From Balanoglossus misakiensis (lineage: Eukaryota > Hemichordata): a DNA stretch of 64,000 bases. The DNA is taken from positions 9,362,001-9,426,000 of the forward strand of contig CM082597.2 of the NCBI GenBank assembly GCA_040954595.2. Reading direction: 5' to 3'. The notes under the pieces are model-generated. The model did no database searches. It saw only the letters and a program-made list of their open reading frames with translations, and was not told the DNA's origin. Positions 12,740 to 23,711 of this stretch are shown here, in pieces. Position 1 is the stretch's first letter, and each line of letters starts with the position of its first letter. Position numbers and translations under genes: made by a program.

Positions 12740-13134
12740 GTGAGAGTCCTTTTCTGTTTTGTTGGTCGACGTATATTTTTTTGTTACTGTCAAACGCTCA
12801 TTATGAACGAGGGAAAGTTCAGTAATTGTAAATGCACTTACCTAGCTACCTCACACTGTTTCTGTTCGACAATGAATATAAATGTAACTCATGTAAGATG
12901 CGCCATATTTTGTATAAAAAACTGTGTGATGATGTGCTATGGCCATTACTCGCATATATGCACATTTGTAAGACTTGAAATGTCCAACAACATTAATCGC
13001 GAATGTCGTTCAAATTGCCGGTGAACGACTGACGTTGCCCTGGCGGTTCTATTCAACATACATTTCTCATGGTTCTGTGATGAAGTATAGTACATTTTAC
13101 ATGTAGATGTGTATAGTCAGTGTTTGTTTTCTAA

Positions 13135-14068
13135 TACCGTAATCGTTCTATCGGTTCGACCACTCCATTAGTTCGTCCACCCACTATTTTTCAGATAATT
13201 AATTATTTTACAACCCCTACAATTTCGCCTAGTGCTAAACGCGTAACCGTTTTCCCCTTGGCCTGAGCTCAAACCGCCATGAATGAATGACCCTTGTCTG
13301 ACCTCAAATCAGGCGTGAATAGTTAATTAAGGAAAGGGGTCATTTTGTAACAGGGGGGTGGCTGAAAATTGAGGGGATACAAGTGGCAGTTTCTAATGAG
13401 CTTGCATGTAAAATTACCCCCTGAAAAGAGCGATGTTTAGCACCTTGCTTAGTCAACGGTCAATTTGCCTTGTTGCTGATGGTCATCAGTAAAATGAGGA
13501 GCCCCAAAACCTACAGGCAAAGCCTTGAGGTAGTCGGAACTTACTGCAGCTGGGGCTCTGCTGAAAAAAATTGAGACGCCCAGTGGAAGTGATAGTGAAA
13601 CTTGTAGCAAAGTTCATGGTGATAATTGCTAGGCAACTAGGTCTTGCCATTGTCTGGCTAAAAATACATCCCTGTGCGTGAATAAATTAAAAACGTCTTT
13701 GTCCCAAGGGACCAACTCAAAGCAAGTTCCCACATCCCTATGCTTTTATATTACGCACTGGTTTCAAAGCTGTAAGACTCACAGGCGGTACCGTAGAAGC
13801 GCTTATACTTATAGGATGACTGTACAAATACTGGAAAAGTGTGGATTTTCTCGGATCTTCCATTTATTTGATGTGGAACAACAAATGGGACAAGTGGCGA
13901 AATGTGTTGTTGATTTGAAAATCGCACCATGAAGCCTATTTGAACCTAATTTGCATAAATGTCCGAGGGGGTCTTCTGGCACTTTGACTCATTTTTACCC
14001 CCATTGTTTCGTCTTTTTGTAAAGAATAATTATTTTTTCCTGGTCGAACCGAAGGATAGATTACGGTA
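13135..14068. mobile_element. Non-autonomous DNA element with ~27-bp terminal inverted repeats
   Basis: Both ends carry the same inverted sequence, starting TACCGTAATC and ending TCGGTTCGACC, with a few mismatches. TA dinucleotides at each border could be a target duplication. There is no transposase; the 84-codon frame at 13678-13932 is not real. About 700 bp of the interior reappears in the opposite orientation at 27704-28430 and again at about 28807-29400, inside the LINE ORF1 insertion. This is therefore a multi-copy family. Confidence 0.75.
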
Positions 14069-14269
14069 TATCCCACGGCGTTGGTTCTGGGCGGGTAATT
14101 TGGTTTCAACCTCTGTGGTTACACTGGCATGATTACATTTATCCCAGTGCACTCGTATGGTCCTCATGGTGTATCATTATTAGGCGAATATATGTTTTGT
14201 TATGGTCATGGCAAATCTAAATCACTGAAAGTAGACGTCTTGTTGAGAACAGTATGAATTAGTAATTAG

Positions 14270-14487
14270 TGTTCCATATATGTACGTTTACCCGCCCACT
14301 CTCTGGTATGTAACCACGCCCACTTGAAGGGTACGTGTAGAGCATGGTACCGGTAATAAAGTAGAAGTTGCTTAGTGTTGTTACTTGACACACGTCTCCG
14401 TTCCATTCTCTAAGTACAAACGAACCCCGCGTGCATTACAAGCACACATTGATGGTGCCGAGACCAGGATACTGTACTTGAGACGAG
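14270..14487 (+). mobile_element. BEL/Pao 5' leader: putative LTR end and primer-binding site
   Basis: Just before the gag start is TGGTGCCGAGACC (about 14453-14465), which resembles the primer-binding site typical of BEL/Pao elements. The sequence before it, with an AATAAA at 14356 followed by a TTG-rich stretch, is a plausible R/U5 end of a 5' LTR. The LTR start was not fixed, and no matching 3' LTR was found, since the 3' half of the element has decayed into satellite. Confidence 0.5.
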
Positions 14488-16347
14488 ATGGATAATCTGG
14501 AACGGATGAAAAGGAGCAGAACCGCAAACCGCGGGCAGATGACCAAGATTCTCAATCAATTAGACCAAGCTTTCGATGCCGCAAAATCAGAAGTCGACGA
14601 GACAATATTGGACGTCATCCACGCTAAGTTGGAAGTAGCCTCCGCAAAACTACAGCACTTGCAAGATTTAGATAACAGCATCCTCGACAAGACAGATGAT
14701 GAAGAGTTAGAAGAAGCCACCACAAATACCGATGAATACCACAACGGTCAAACAAAGGTTGGTCATTTTTCAGAGACATTTAAGTAGACTGAGCATGAAA
14801 GTCGGAAGAGACGAGGAAACAAAGCTCAACCCAACAGCGGCTTCGTTCATGCCAAATGTAACGCATACAACCTACAAGAACGTACAACTTCCAAAACTAT
14901 CGTTAGCAAAGTTTTCCGGGAATGTACTGGAGTGGCAAAGTTTTTTCGATGGCTTCCTGGCTGCAGTACATAGTGACAAGAGCTTGAACGATGTTCAGAA
15001 ATTACATTACTTGAGAGGACAACTCTCTGGCGAAGCAGCTAGGGCCATCGAGCGACTTCAACTCACCGAAGCAAACTATTCGAATGTTATCGAAATCTTA
15101 CGCGAAAGATATGGTCGAGACCACATTATAAAGGCTGCCTACATGAAGGCCCTTTGGGAACTGCCCACACCTAATGAAGACCTTGCGAGTATACGGGAAT
15201 TTTACGACTCGATCGAAAGCTACATTCGAGGTCTGAGATCGCTCGGAAAGGACGAATCGTCATACGGAGACCTGCTCGTGCCAATCATTATGGAGAAACT
15301 ACCGGGTAGAATGCGCGAATTCATAGCCAGAGATCATGGTACATCCCACGAGTGGACACTACAGAAATTACGCGAGGCTATACAACGAGAAATAGATGCT
15401 ATGGAAGCCGGACAATCGTTATCCGCATTATCTATATCGCCGCTAAGCCACCATGAAACACAACCGCGCGCAACAGCCGCATTCTACACCATGGGAGAAA
15501 CCAAGTCTACACCGCGAAAATGCCCATATTGCAAAGAAGAATCGCACAACCCTCTTAACTGTAACAAGGTAACCACCGCAGATCAGCGATTAGAAATCGT
15601 AAAACGCGAACGCCTTTGCTTCAATTGCTTGGGTAACCATCGAGCTTCTCAGTGTAAGTCGAAAAACCGCTGCAGAAACTGTAAACGAAAGCATCACACG
15701 TCGTTGTGTTCACCAACGCAATCCGCAGAAAAATTGGACAGACAAGCAGAAACAGCAGAAGCTCCCACCACAGTTCACGCGAAATCGGTCTCGACAGTAG
15801 AAACCAACTCTCCTACCGACATGAGTCTCGCAACCGCAACGGACAGAGGAGCCGTGTTGTTGAAAACCGCCGTAGCGCAAGTCTCTAGCCCCTCAACAAT
15901 CGCGACAGCTACGATACTGATCGACGAAGGAGCCACTAAGTCCTTCATCACACAAGATATGACAGAACAATTAAGACTAGAATCAGACCGCTCACAAGTA
16001 ATCGATCTTGCCGCATTTGGAGACACGAAAACCTCTGCGAGGTCTCTCAATCAAGTGACATTCTCATTGCACACTACTTCTGGATCGAAGCTAGATATTA
16101 CCGCGCTAGTCGTGCCCAAAATATCGGCGCCCTTGAGGAATCTCATCAGCCCCTCTATATTAGAGCTACCGCATTTTAAGGGGTTTGAATTTCGCGCACC
16201 CGCACTCAGATTCGGACACTTTCGAAATATCTATACTTCTCGGAGCCGATTATTATTGGCAGTTGATTGAAGATGAGATCATCCGCGGAAAGGGGCCAAC
16301 AGCTGTGAAATCGAAATTGGGATATCTTCTATCGGGACCCACTCACA
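14488..16347 (+). pseudogene. BEL/Pao retrotransposon gag-protease and start of pol (decayed)
   Basis: The first frame opens at ATG 14488 with a charged coiled-coil-like N-terminus. It breaks by frameshift near 14770-14787, and the product continues in another frame to 16270. That frame carries a DUF1759-type gag core (LPKLSLAKFSGNVLEWQSFF onward). Three zinc-knuckle-like Cys/His clusters follow: CPYCKEESHNPLNC, CFNCLGNHRASQC and CRNCKRKHHTSLC. Then comes a DUF1758-type aspartic protease core reading LIDEGATKSFI, where most relatives have D-S/T-G. A second frameshift near 16190 leads into the conserved LLGADYYWQL segment upstream of reverse transcriptase, which ends at LLSGP where the foldback element begins. 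At least two frameshifts make it non-functional. Confidence 0.88.
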
Positions 16348-16389
16348 CCACAGGGGACTCTCCCTCCGCGATTTTGTTTGTTTGTTTGT

Positions 16390-16436
<47 letters not shown>

Positions 16437-17365
16437 GATGATGATTGTATGCATAATAAACAAATACATATTTCTTTATTAATAAATATGGTTTGTTGAC
16501 ATGTAAAGGTTAGGGTATATTCGACAGGTTAGGGTTAGTGTTTCGATTCACGGCCCCGGGCATCACTAAGCCACAAAGAGAGACAAGGGTGGAAACTAGC
16601 CCAGTACGGCCAAACATGAATGTCTCGTTTCGGAAGGTTAAAAACGTTAGTGAGATTCAAATTGGACCAATCAAATAGCTTGTTAGTCCTGCAAGGGGAC
16701 GTTAATCGATTTCAGCCTGGTCCCAGGATGAACTTACTTCGGCGTATTTTAACATATTTTCCCCCTTATAATAACAGGCTCACGACTCTTTTACGTACAG
16801 AAATACATCAGCACATGTTTTATGACAAAAATCACACACAAGCGTAAATCTTTGTGAAACGTGGTCACTTTGAACCAATTTGAATTTTGCCTTCCGAAAC
16901 GAGACATTTAAGTTTGTCCATGGTTTGCTATAAAAACTGTACGGATGTCAACGGAGAACGATGTGAAATATCGCCGATTTATACTTTTTATTGAATTATA
17001 GGATATATATAGTAAGTATAGAGTATGTTGTCACTGCAAACGTAATATTTCAATTGTCAGACATTTATTTGTTGTGTTATTCTGGACTTAAAAAATACGG
17101 TGCTGGGACCCGGAAATGGGCTACTCTCCACCCTTGTCTCTCTTTGTGGCTTAGTGATATGTCCGGGGCCGTGGATCGAAAAAAATGCCAACACTGACCC
17201 TAACCGTTGATAATACCCTAACACTTACATGTCAACAAACCATATTTATTAATAAAGAAAAATGTATTTGTTTATTATGCCAAAAATCATCATCATCATC
17301 AACAACAACAAACAAACAAACAAACAAACAAACAAACAAAATCGCGGAGGGAGAGTCCCCTGTGG
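16348..17365. mobile_element. 1.0-kb foldback (long inverted-repeat) element inside BEL pol
   Basis: The ends are mirror images starting CCACAGGGGACTCTCCCTC. The arms run to about 270 bp (about 16348-16612 versus 17100-17365) and include (GTTT)n/(GTT)n runs next to GATGAT runs, TTTATTAATAAATATGG, and a block containing CGGCCCCGG and AAGCCACAAAGAGAGACAAG. The central ~480 bp is unique and non-coding. No clear target-site duplication is visible. BEL sequence resumes after it at a later point of RT, so the insertion came with, or was followed by, loss of the N-terminal part of RT. Confidence 0.85.
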
Positions 17366-18748
17366 TTTTTATGGCCATCAGACTACCGCGATCCGGAAAG
17401 CAAGTTTGACGTTTACCGTTTCAAGACAGTTTTTGGTGCAGTGTCGTCGCCCTTCATTTTAAACGCGGTCGTCCAAACACACCTGGACTCAAATATCTCA
17501 AACGTGTGTCGCGACATCAAAGAAAACATCTACGTCGATAACGTCTTGAGTGGAGTAGACACTGAAGATGATGCATGTGATTACTACAGTGAAGCCAAGT
17601 CAGTAATGGATAAGGGCGGTTTCAATCTCCGTTCGTGGGCCTCGAACTGTTCGGAATTTACACGACCTAGCGAAGCAGCATCAGGATTTAGACAGCGACA
17701 CAACGGTGAATGCCTTCGGCCTACTTTGGAACACTGATTCTGATGCAATTTCGTACAAACGAAAGGAACTTGACAACGGAAATCTGGTAACTAAGAGAGA
17801 AATCGTCCGCAACACTGCAAAGATGTATGACCCGCTTGGACTTCTCGCGCCAGTGAAGGCAAAATGTCTTATTCAAGAAGTTTGGAAACGAACCACTACC
17901 GCGAATTCTGAGTGACATTTGGACGAACACACGCAGAGACTTAATTACCGCAACAGATGAGTTCTCGATCAACAGGAAATACTTCGAATGCCAGGCTAAT
18001 TGTCGAGAACCTTATGAATTACATGTGTTTGCAGATGCCAGTGTCAAGGCGTACGGTGCCGTCGCTTATCTTCGCCATGGCAACAACACTGCTCTTGTCA
18101 TGTCCAAGACTAGAGATGTTTAATTATTGCCCTACTGACAGCAATCCGGCGGACATTATCACACGTGGAATCGCCGCAAGTAAACTACATGAGAATGCAC
18201 TATGGTGGACCGGCCCATATTGGCTGAAAAACGGTGAATGGCCCGCGTCAACTGTCAACTTCAATGCAGCCGCTAATGATGAACGCGACCAAGCTCAGAT
18301 CACTGGGTCATTTGAGGCCATCGCTACTCCGCGTCGCCATGGTGACACGTGTGAAGACATAGCGACTGTTATACACGCGACTCGCTACAGCTCATACGCC
18401 AAACTGTTACGTATTACCGCTCACATGAGAAGATTCGTTTCAAACTGCAGAAAAGCCCGCGATAAAAGAAATATCGGACCTATCTCAGGGACAGAAATAC
18501 GCGACGCTGAGAGAATGTGGACCGGAATTATTATAGTACATCAAATCATGATCAAATTCAACTCTATACGTACCAATTTACATAAAGCGTTATATAAGAA
18601 AGTCAGTTCGGTGATGATTGACAACCAGAGCAGTCAGTGGTTTCTCATGATTGTTCATGCATCGGGGAATCTGTAGCGATGAGGTAACGGGCTCTGACAA
18701 GAACAGTGATCCACGGAGACACGTATCTGATTCACGTTCATTTATTGT
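17366..18748 (+). pseudogene. BEL/Pao pol remnant: RT, RNase H and integrase-region fragments
   Basis: RT resumes in pieces. The first is SKFDVYRFKTVFGAVSSPF with the catalytic-box motif YVDN (about 17375-17660). After a frameshift comes AFGLLWNT...YDPLGLLAPVK (17706-17915). Then a stop and another frame give the RNase H-like FADASVKAYGAVAYL (about 18030-18075). After a deletion, frame 17957-18676 continues with DSNPADIITRG, LWWTGPYWL and the pre-integrase segment RYSSYAKLLRITAHMRRFV. The integrase core is not found. The last 426 bp (18323-18748) are duplicated at 19874-20299. Multiple stops and frameshifts make this a fossil. Confidence 0.85.
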
Positions 18749-19873
18749 AACCAGGCCAGAGTGGCCAGTGTCGTGCCCATTAATTTTGAGTGTTTGGTGG
18801 GGTCAACCTTTGCGTCAACATTAACCAGACCAGAGTGGCCAGTGTCGTGCCCATTAATTTTGAGTGTTTGGTGGGGTCAACCTTTGCGTCAACCTTAACC
18901 AGGCCAGAGTGGCCAGTGTCGTGCCCATTAATTTTGAGTGTTTGGTGGGGTCAACCTTTGCGTCAACCTTAAACAGGCCAGAGCGGCCAGTGTCGTACCC
19001 ATTAATTTTGAGTGTTTGGTGGGGTCAACCTTTGCGTCAACCTTAACCAGGCCAGAGTGGCCAGTGTCGTGCCCATTAATTTTGAGTGTTTGGTGGGGTC
19101 AACCTTTGCGTCAACCTTAACCAGGCCAGAGTGGCCAGTGTCGTGCCCATTAATTTTGAGTGTTTGGTGGGGTCAACCTTTGCGTCAACCTTAACCAGGC
19201 CAGAGTGGCCAGTGTCGTGCCCATTAATTTTGAGTGTTTGGTGGGGTCAACCTTTGCGTCAGCCTTAACCAGGCCAGAGTGGCCAGTGTCGTGCCCATTA
19301 ATTTTGAGTGTTTGGTGGGGTCAACCTTTGCGTCAACATTAACCAGGCCAAGGTGGCCAGTGTCGTGCCCAATAATTTTGAGTGTTTGGTGGGGTCAACC
19401 TTTGCGTCAACCTTAAACAGGCCAGAGCGGCCAGTGTCGTACCCATTAATTTTGAGTGTTTGGTGGGGTCAACCTTTGCGTCAACCTTAACCAGGCCAGA
19501 GTGGCCAGTGTCGTGCCCATTAATTTTGAGTGTTTGGTGGGGTCAACCTTTGCGTCAACCTTAACCAGGCCAGAGTGGCCAGTGTCGTGCCCATTAATTT
19601 TGAGTGTTTGGTGGGGTCAACCTTTGCGTCAACCTTAACCAGGCCAGAGTGGCCAGTGTCGTGCCCATTAATTTTGAGTGTTTGGTGGGGTCAACCTTTG
19701 CGTCAACCTTAACCAGGCCAAGGTGGCCAGTGTCGTGCCCATTAATTTTGAGTGTTTGGTGGGGTCAACCTTTGCGTCAACATTAACCAGGCCAGAGTGG
19801 CCAGTGTCGTGCCCATTAATTTTGAGTGTTTGGTGGGGTCAACCTTTGCGTCAACATTAACCAGGCCAAGGTG
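18749..19873. repeat. 74-bp satellite array 1 (~15 copies)
   Basis: The 74-bp unit is highly uniform, containing ACCAGGCCAGAGTGGCCAGT, CCCATTAATTTTGAGTGTTT and GGTGGGGTCAACCTTTGCGT. Each copy holds a small hairpin-forming palindrome, GGCC-AGAGT-GGCC, with variants AAGGT and AGAGC in the loop. The 60-codon frames seen once per unit all stop in the next unit, and 74 is not a multiple of 3, so the array is not coding. It is joined directly to the BEL tail on both sides. Confidence 0.95.
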
Positions 19874-20299
19874 GCTACTCCGCGTCGCCATGGTGACACG
19901 TGTGAAGACATAGCGACTGTTATACACGCGACTCGCTACAGCTCATACGCCAAACTGTTACGTATTACTGCTCACATGAGAAGATTCGTTTCAAACTGCA
20001 GAAAAGCCCGCGATAAAAGAAATATCGGACCTATCTCAGGGACAGAAATACGCGACGCTGAGAGAATGTGGACCGGAATTATTATAGTACATCAAATCAT
20101 GATCAAATTCAACTCTATACGTACCAATTTACATAAAGCGTTATATAAGAAAGTCAGTTCGGTGATGATTGACAACCAGAGCAGTCAGTGGTTTCTCATG
20201 ATTGTTCATGCATCGGGGAATCTGTAGCGATGAGGTAACGGGCTCTGACAAGAACAGTGATCCACGGAGACACGTATCTGATTCACGTTCATTTATTGT
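19874..20299 (+). repeat. Second copy of the BEL tail (426 bp) between the satellite arrays
   Basis: This segment repeats 18323-18748 at the same 426-bp length and is nearly identical; I noticed one C/T difference near 19970. It carries the same pre-integrase BEL fragment and the same non-coding tail leading into the first satellite unit. It therefore looks like one large repeat unit (BEL tail plus satellite) duplicated by unequal exchange. Confidence 0.93.
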
Positions 20300-23200
20300 A
20301 ACCAGGCCAGAGTGGCCAGTGTCGTGCCCATTCATTTTGAGTGTTTGGTGGGGTCAACCTTTGCGTCAACATTAACCAGACCAGAGTGGCCAGTGTCGTG
20401 CCCATTCATTTTGAGTGTTTGGTGGGGTCAACCTTTGCGTCAACCTTAAACAGGCCAGAGCGGCCAGTGTCGTGCCCATTAATTTTGAGTGTTTGGTGGG
20501 GTCAACCTTTGCGTCAACCTTAACCAGGCCAGAGTGGCCAGTGTCGTGCCCATTCATTTTGAGTGTTTGGTGGGGTCAACCTTTGCGTCAACCTTAACCA
20601 GGCCAGAGTGGCCAGTGTCGTGCCCATTCATTTTGAGTGTTTGGTGGGGTCAACCTTTGCGTCAACCTTAACCAGGCCAGAGTGGCCAGTGTCGTGCCCA
20701 TTCATTTTGAGTGTTTGGTGGGGTCAACCTTTGCGTCAACCTTAACCAGGCCAGAGTGGCCAGTGTCGTGCCCATTCATTTTGAGTGTTTGGTGGGGTCA
20801 ACCTTTGCGTCAACCTTAACCAGGCCAGAGTGGCCAGTGTCGTGCCCATTCATTTTGAGTGTTTGGTGGGGTCAACCTTTGCGTCAACCTTAACCAGGCC
20901 AGAGTGGCCAGTGTCGTGCCCATTCATTTTGAGTGTTTGGTGGGGTCAACCTTTGCGTCAACCTTAACCAGGCCAGAGTGGCCAGTGTCGTGCCCATTCA
21001 TTTTGAGTGTTTGGTGGGGTCAACCTTTGCGTCAACCTTAACCAGGCCAGAGTGGCCAGTGTCGTGCCCATTAATTTTGAGTGTTTGGTGGGGTCAACCT
21101 TTGCGTCAACATTAACCAGGCCAGAGTGGCCAGTGTCGTGCCCATTAATTTTGAGTGTTTGGTGGGGTCAACCTTTGCGTCAACATTAACCAGGCCAGAG
21201 TGGCCAGTGTCGTGCCCATTAATTTTGAGTGTTTGGTGGGGTCAACCTTTGCGTCAACCTTAACCAGGCCAGAGTGGCCAGTGTCGTGCCCATTAATTTT
21301 GAGTGTTTGGTGGGGTCAACCTTTGCGTCAACCTTAACCAGGCCAGAGTGGCCAGTGTCGTGCCCATTAATTTTGAGTGTTTGGTGGGGTCAACCTTTGC
21401 GTCAACCTTAAATAGGCCAGAGCGGCCAGTGTCGTGCCCATTAATTTTGAGTGTTTGGTGGGGTCAACCTTTGCGTCAACCTTAACCAGGCCAGAGCGGC
21501 CAGTGTCGTGCCCATTCATTTTGAGTGTTTGGTGGGGTCAACCTTTGCGTCAACCTTAACCAGGCCAGAGTGGCCAGTGTCGTGCCCATTCATTTTGAGT
21601 GTTTGGTGGGGTCAACCTTTGCGTCAACCTTAAATAGGCCAGAGCGGCCAGTGTCGTGCCCATTAATTTTGAGTGTTTGGTGGGGTCAACCTTTGCGTCA
21701 ACCTTAACCAGGCCAGAGTGGCCAGTGTCGTGCCCATTAATTTTGAGTGTTTGGTGGGGTCAACCTTTGCGTCAACCTTAACCAGGCCAGAGTGGCCAGT
21801 GTCGTGCCCATTAATTTTGAGTGTTTGGTGGGGTCAACCTTTGCGTCAGCCTTAACCAGGCCAGAGTGGCCAGTGTCGTGCCCATTAATTTTGAGTGTTT
21901 GGTGGGGTCAACCTTTGCGTCAACATTAACCAGGCCAAGGTGGCCAGTGTCGTGCCCAATAATTTTGAGTGTTTGGTGGAGTCAACCTTTGAGGTCAACA
22001 TTAACCAGGCCAGAGTGGCCAGTGTCGTGCCCATTAATTTTGAGTGTTTGGTGGAGTCAACCTTTGAGGTCAACATTAACCAGGCCAGAGTGGCCAGTGT
22101 CGTGCCCATTAATTTTGAGTGTTTGGTGGGGTCAACCTTTGCGTCAACATTAACCAGGCCAAGGTGGCCAGTGTCGTGCCCAATAATTTTGAGTGTTTGG
22201 TGGAGTCAACCTTTGAGGTCAACATTAACCAGGCCAGAGTGGCCAGTGTCGTGCCCATTAATTTTGAGTGTTTGGTGGGGTCAACCTTTGCGTCAACATT
22301 AACCAGGCCAAGGTGGCCAGTGTCGTGCCCAATAATTTTGAGTGTTTGGTGGAGTCAACCTTTGAGGTCAACATTAACCAGGCCAGAGTGGCCAGTGTCG
22401 TGCCCATTAATTTTGAGTGTTTGGTGGGGTCAACCTTTGCGTCAACATTAACCAGGCCAAGGTGGCCAGTGTCGTGCCCAATAATTTTGAGTGTTTGGTG
22501 GAGTCAACCTTTGAGGTCAACATTAACCAGGCCAGAGTGGCCAGTGTCGTGCCCATTAATTTTGAGTGTTTGGTGGGGTCAACCTTTGCGTCAACATTAA
22601 CCAGGCCAAGGTGGCCAGTGTCGTGCCCAATAATTTTGAGTGTTTGGTGGAGTCAACCTTTGAGGTCAACATTAACCAGGCCAGAGTGGCCAGTGTCGTG
22701 CCCATTAATTTTGAGTGTTTGGTGGGGTCAACCTTTGCGTCAACATTAACCAGGCCAAGGTGGCCAGTGTCGTGCCCATTAATTTTGAGTGTTTGGTGGG
22801 GTCAACCTTTGCGTCAACATTAACCAGGCCAGGGTGGCCAGTGTCGTGCCCATTAATTTTGAGTGTTTGGTGGGGTCAACCTTTGCGTCAACATTAACCA
22901 GGCCAGGGTGGCCAGTGTCGTGCCCATTAATTTTGAGTGTTTGGTGGGGTCAACCTTTGCGTCAACATTAACCAGGCCAAGGTGGCCAGTGTCGTGCCCA
23001 ATAATTTTGAGTGTTTGGTGGAGTCAACCTTTGAGGTCAACATTAACCAGGCCAGAGTGGCCAGTGTCATGCCCATTAATTTTGAGTGTTTGGTGGGGTC
23101 AACCTTTGCGTCAACATTAACCAGGCCAGAGTGGCCAGTGTCGTGCCCATTAATTTTGAGTGTTTGGTGGGGTCAACCTTTGCGTCAACATTAACCAGGC

Positions 23201-23711
23201 CAGAGTGGCCAGTGTCGTGCCGATTAATTTTGAGTGTTTGGTGGGGTCAACCTTTGCGTCAACATTAACCAGGCCAAGGTGGCCAGTGTCGTGCCCATTA
23301 ATTTTGAGTGTTTGGTGGGGTCAACCTTTGCGTCAACATTAACCAGGCCAGAGTGGCCAGTGTCGTGCCCATTAATTTTGAGTGTTTGGTGGGGTCAACC
23401 TTTGCGTCAACATTAACCAGGCCAGAGTGGCCAGTGTCGTGCCCATTAATTTTGAGTGTTTGGTGGGGTCAACCTTTGCGTCAACATTAACCAGGCCAAG
23501 GTGGCCAGTGTCGTGCCCATTAATTTTGAGTGTTTGGTGGGGGTCAACCTTTGCGTCAACCTTAACCAGGCCAGAGTGGCCAGTGTCGTGCCCATTAATT
23601 TTGAGTGTTTGGTGGGGTCAACCTTTGCGTCAACATTAACCAGGCCAAGGTGGCCAGTGTCGTGCCCATTAATTTTGAGTGTTTGGTGGGGTCAACCTTT
23701 GCGTCAACATT
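20300..23711. repeat. 74-bp satellite array 2 (~46 copies) with a 149-bp dimeric zone
   Basis: Same unit as array 1. Copies from 20300 to about 21060 favour CCCATTCATTTT and later ones CCCATTAATTTT. From about 21960 to 22790 a 75-bp variant (GGTGGAGTCAACCTTTGAGGTC, CCCAATAATTTT) mostly alternates with the 74-bp form, giving a 149-bp dimer repeated five times. It reappears at 22937-23086. One unit near 23535 has an extra G. The array stops abruptly at 23711, in the word CAACATTA, where LINE sequence begins. Confidence 0.95.

Noticed and set aside
13678-13932. 84-codon frame inside the MITE-like element
   Set aside because: Non-autonomous element sequence, with no recognised domain.
16340-17373. 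An 8-bp hAT-type target duplication around the foldback (ends resemble CAGGGG)
   Set aside because: The 8 bases on either side (TCACACCA and TGGTTTTT) do not match.
18749-23711. CRISPR-like array
   Set aside because: Units are contiguous 74-bp repeats with no unique spacers, and the DNA is clearly eukaryotic.
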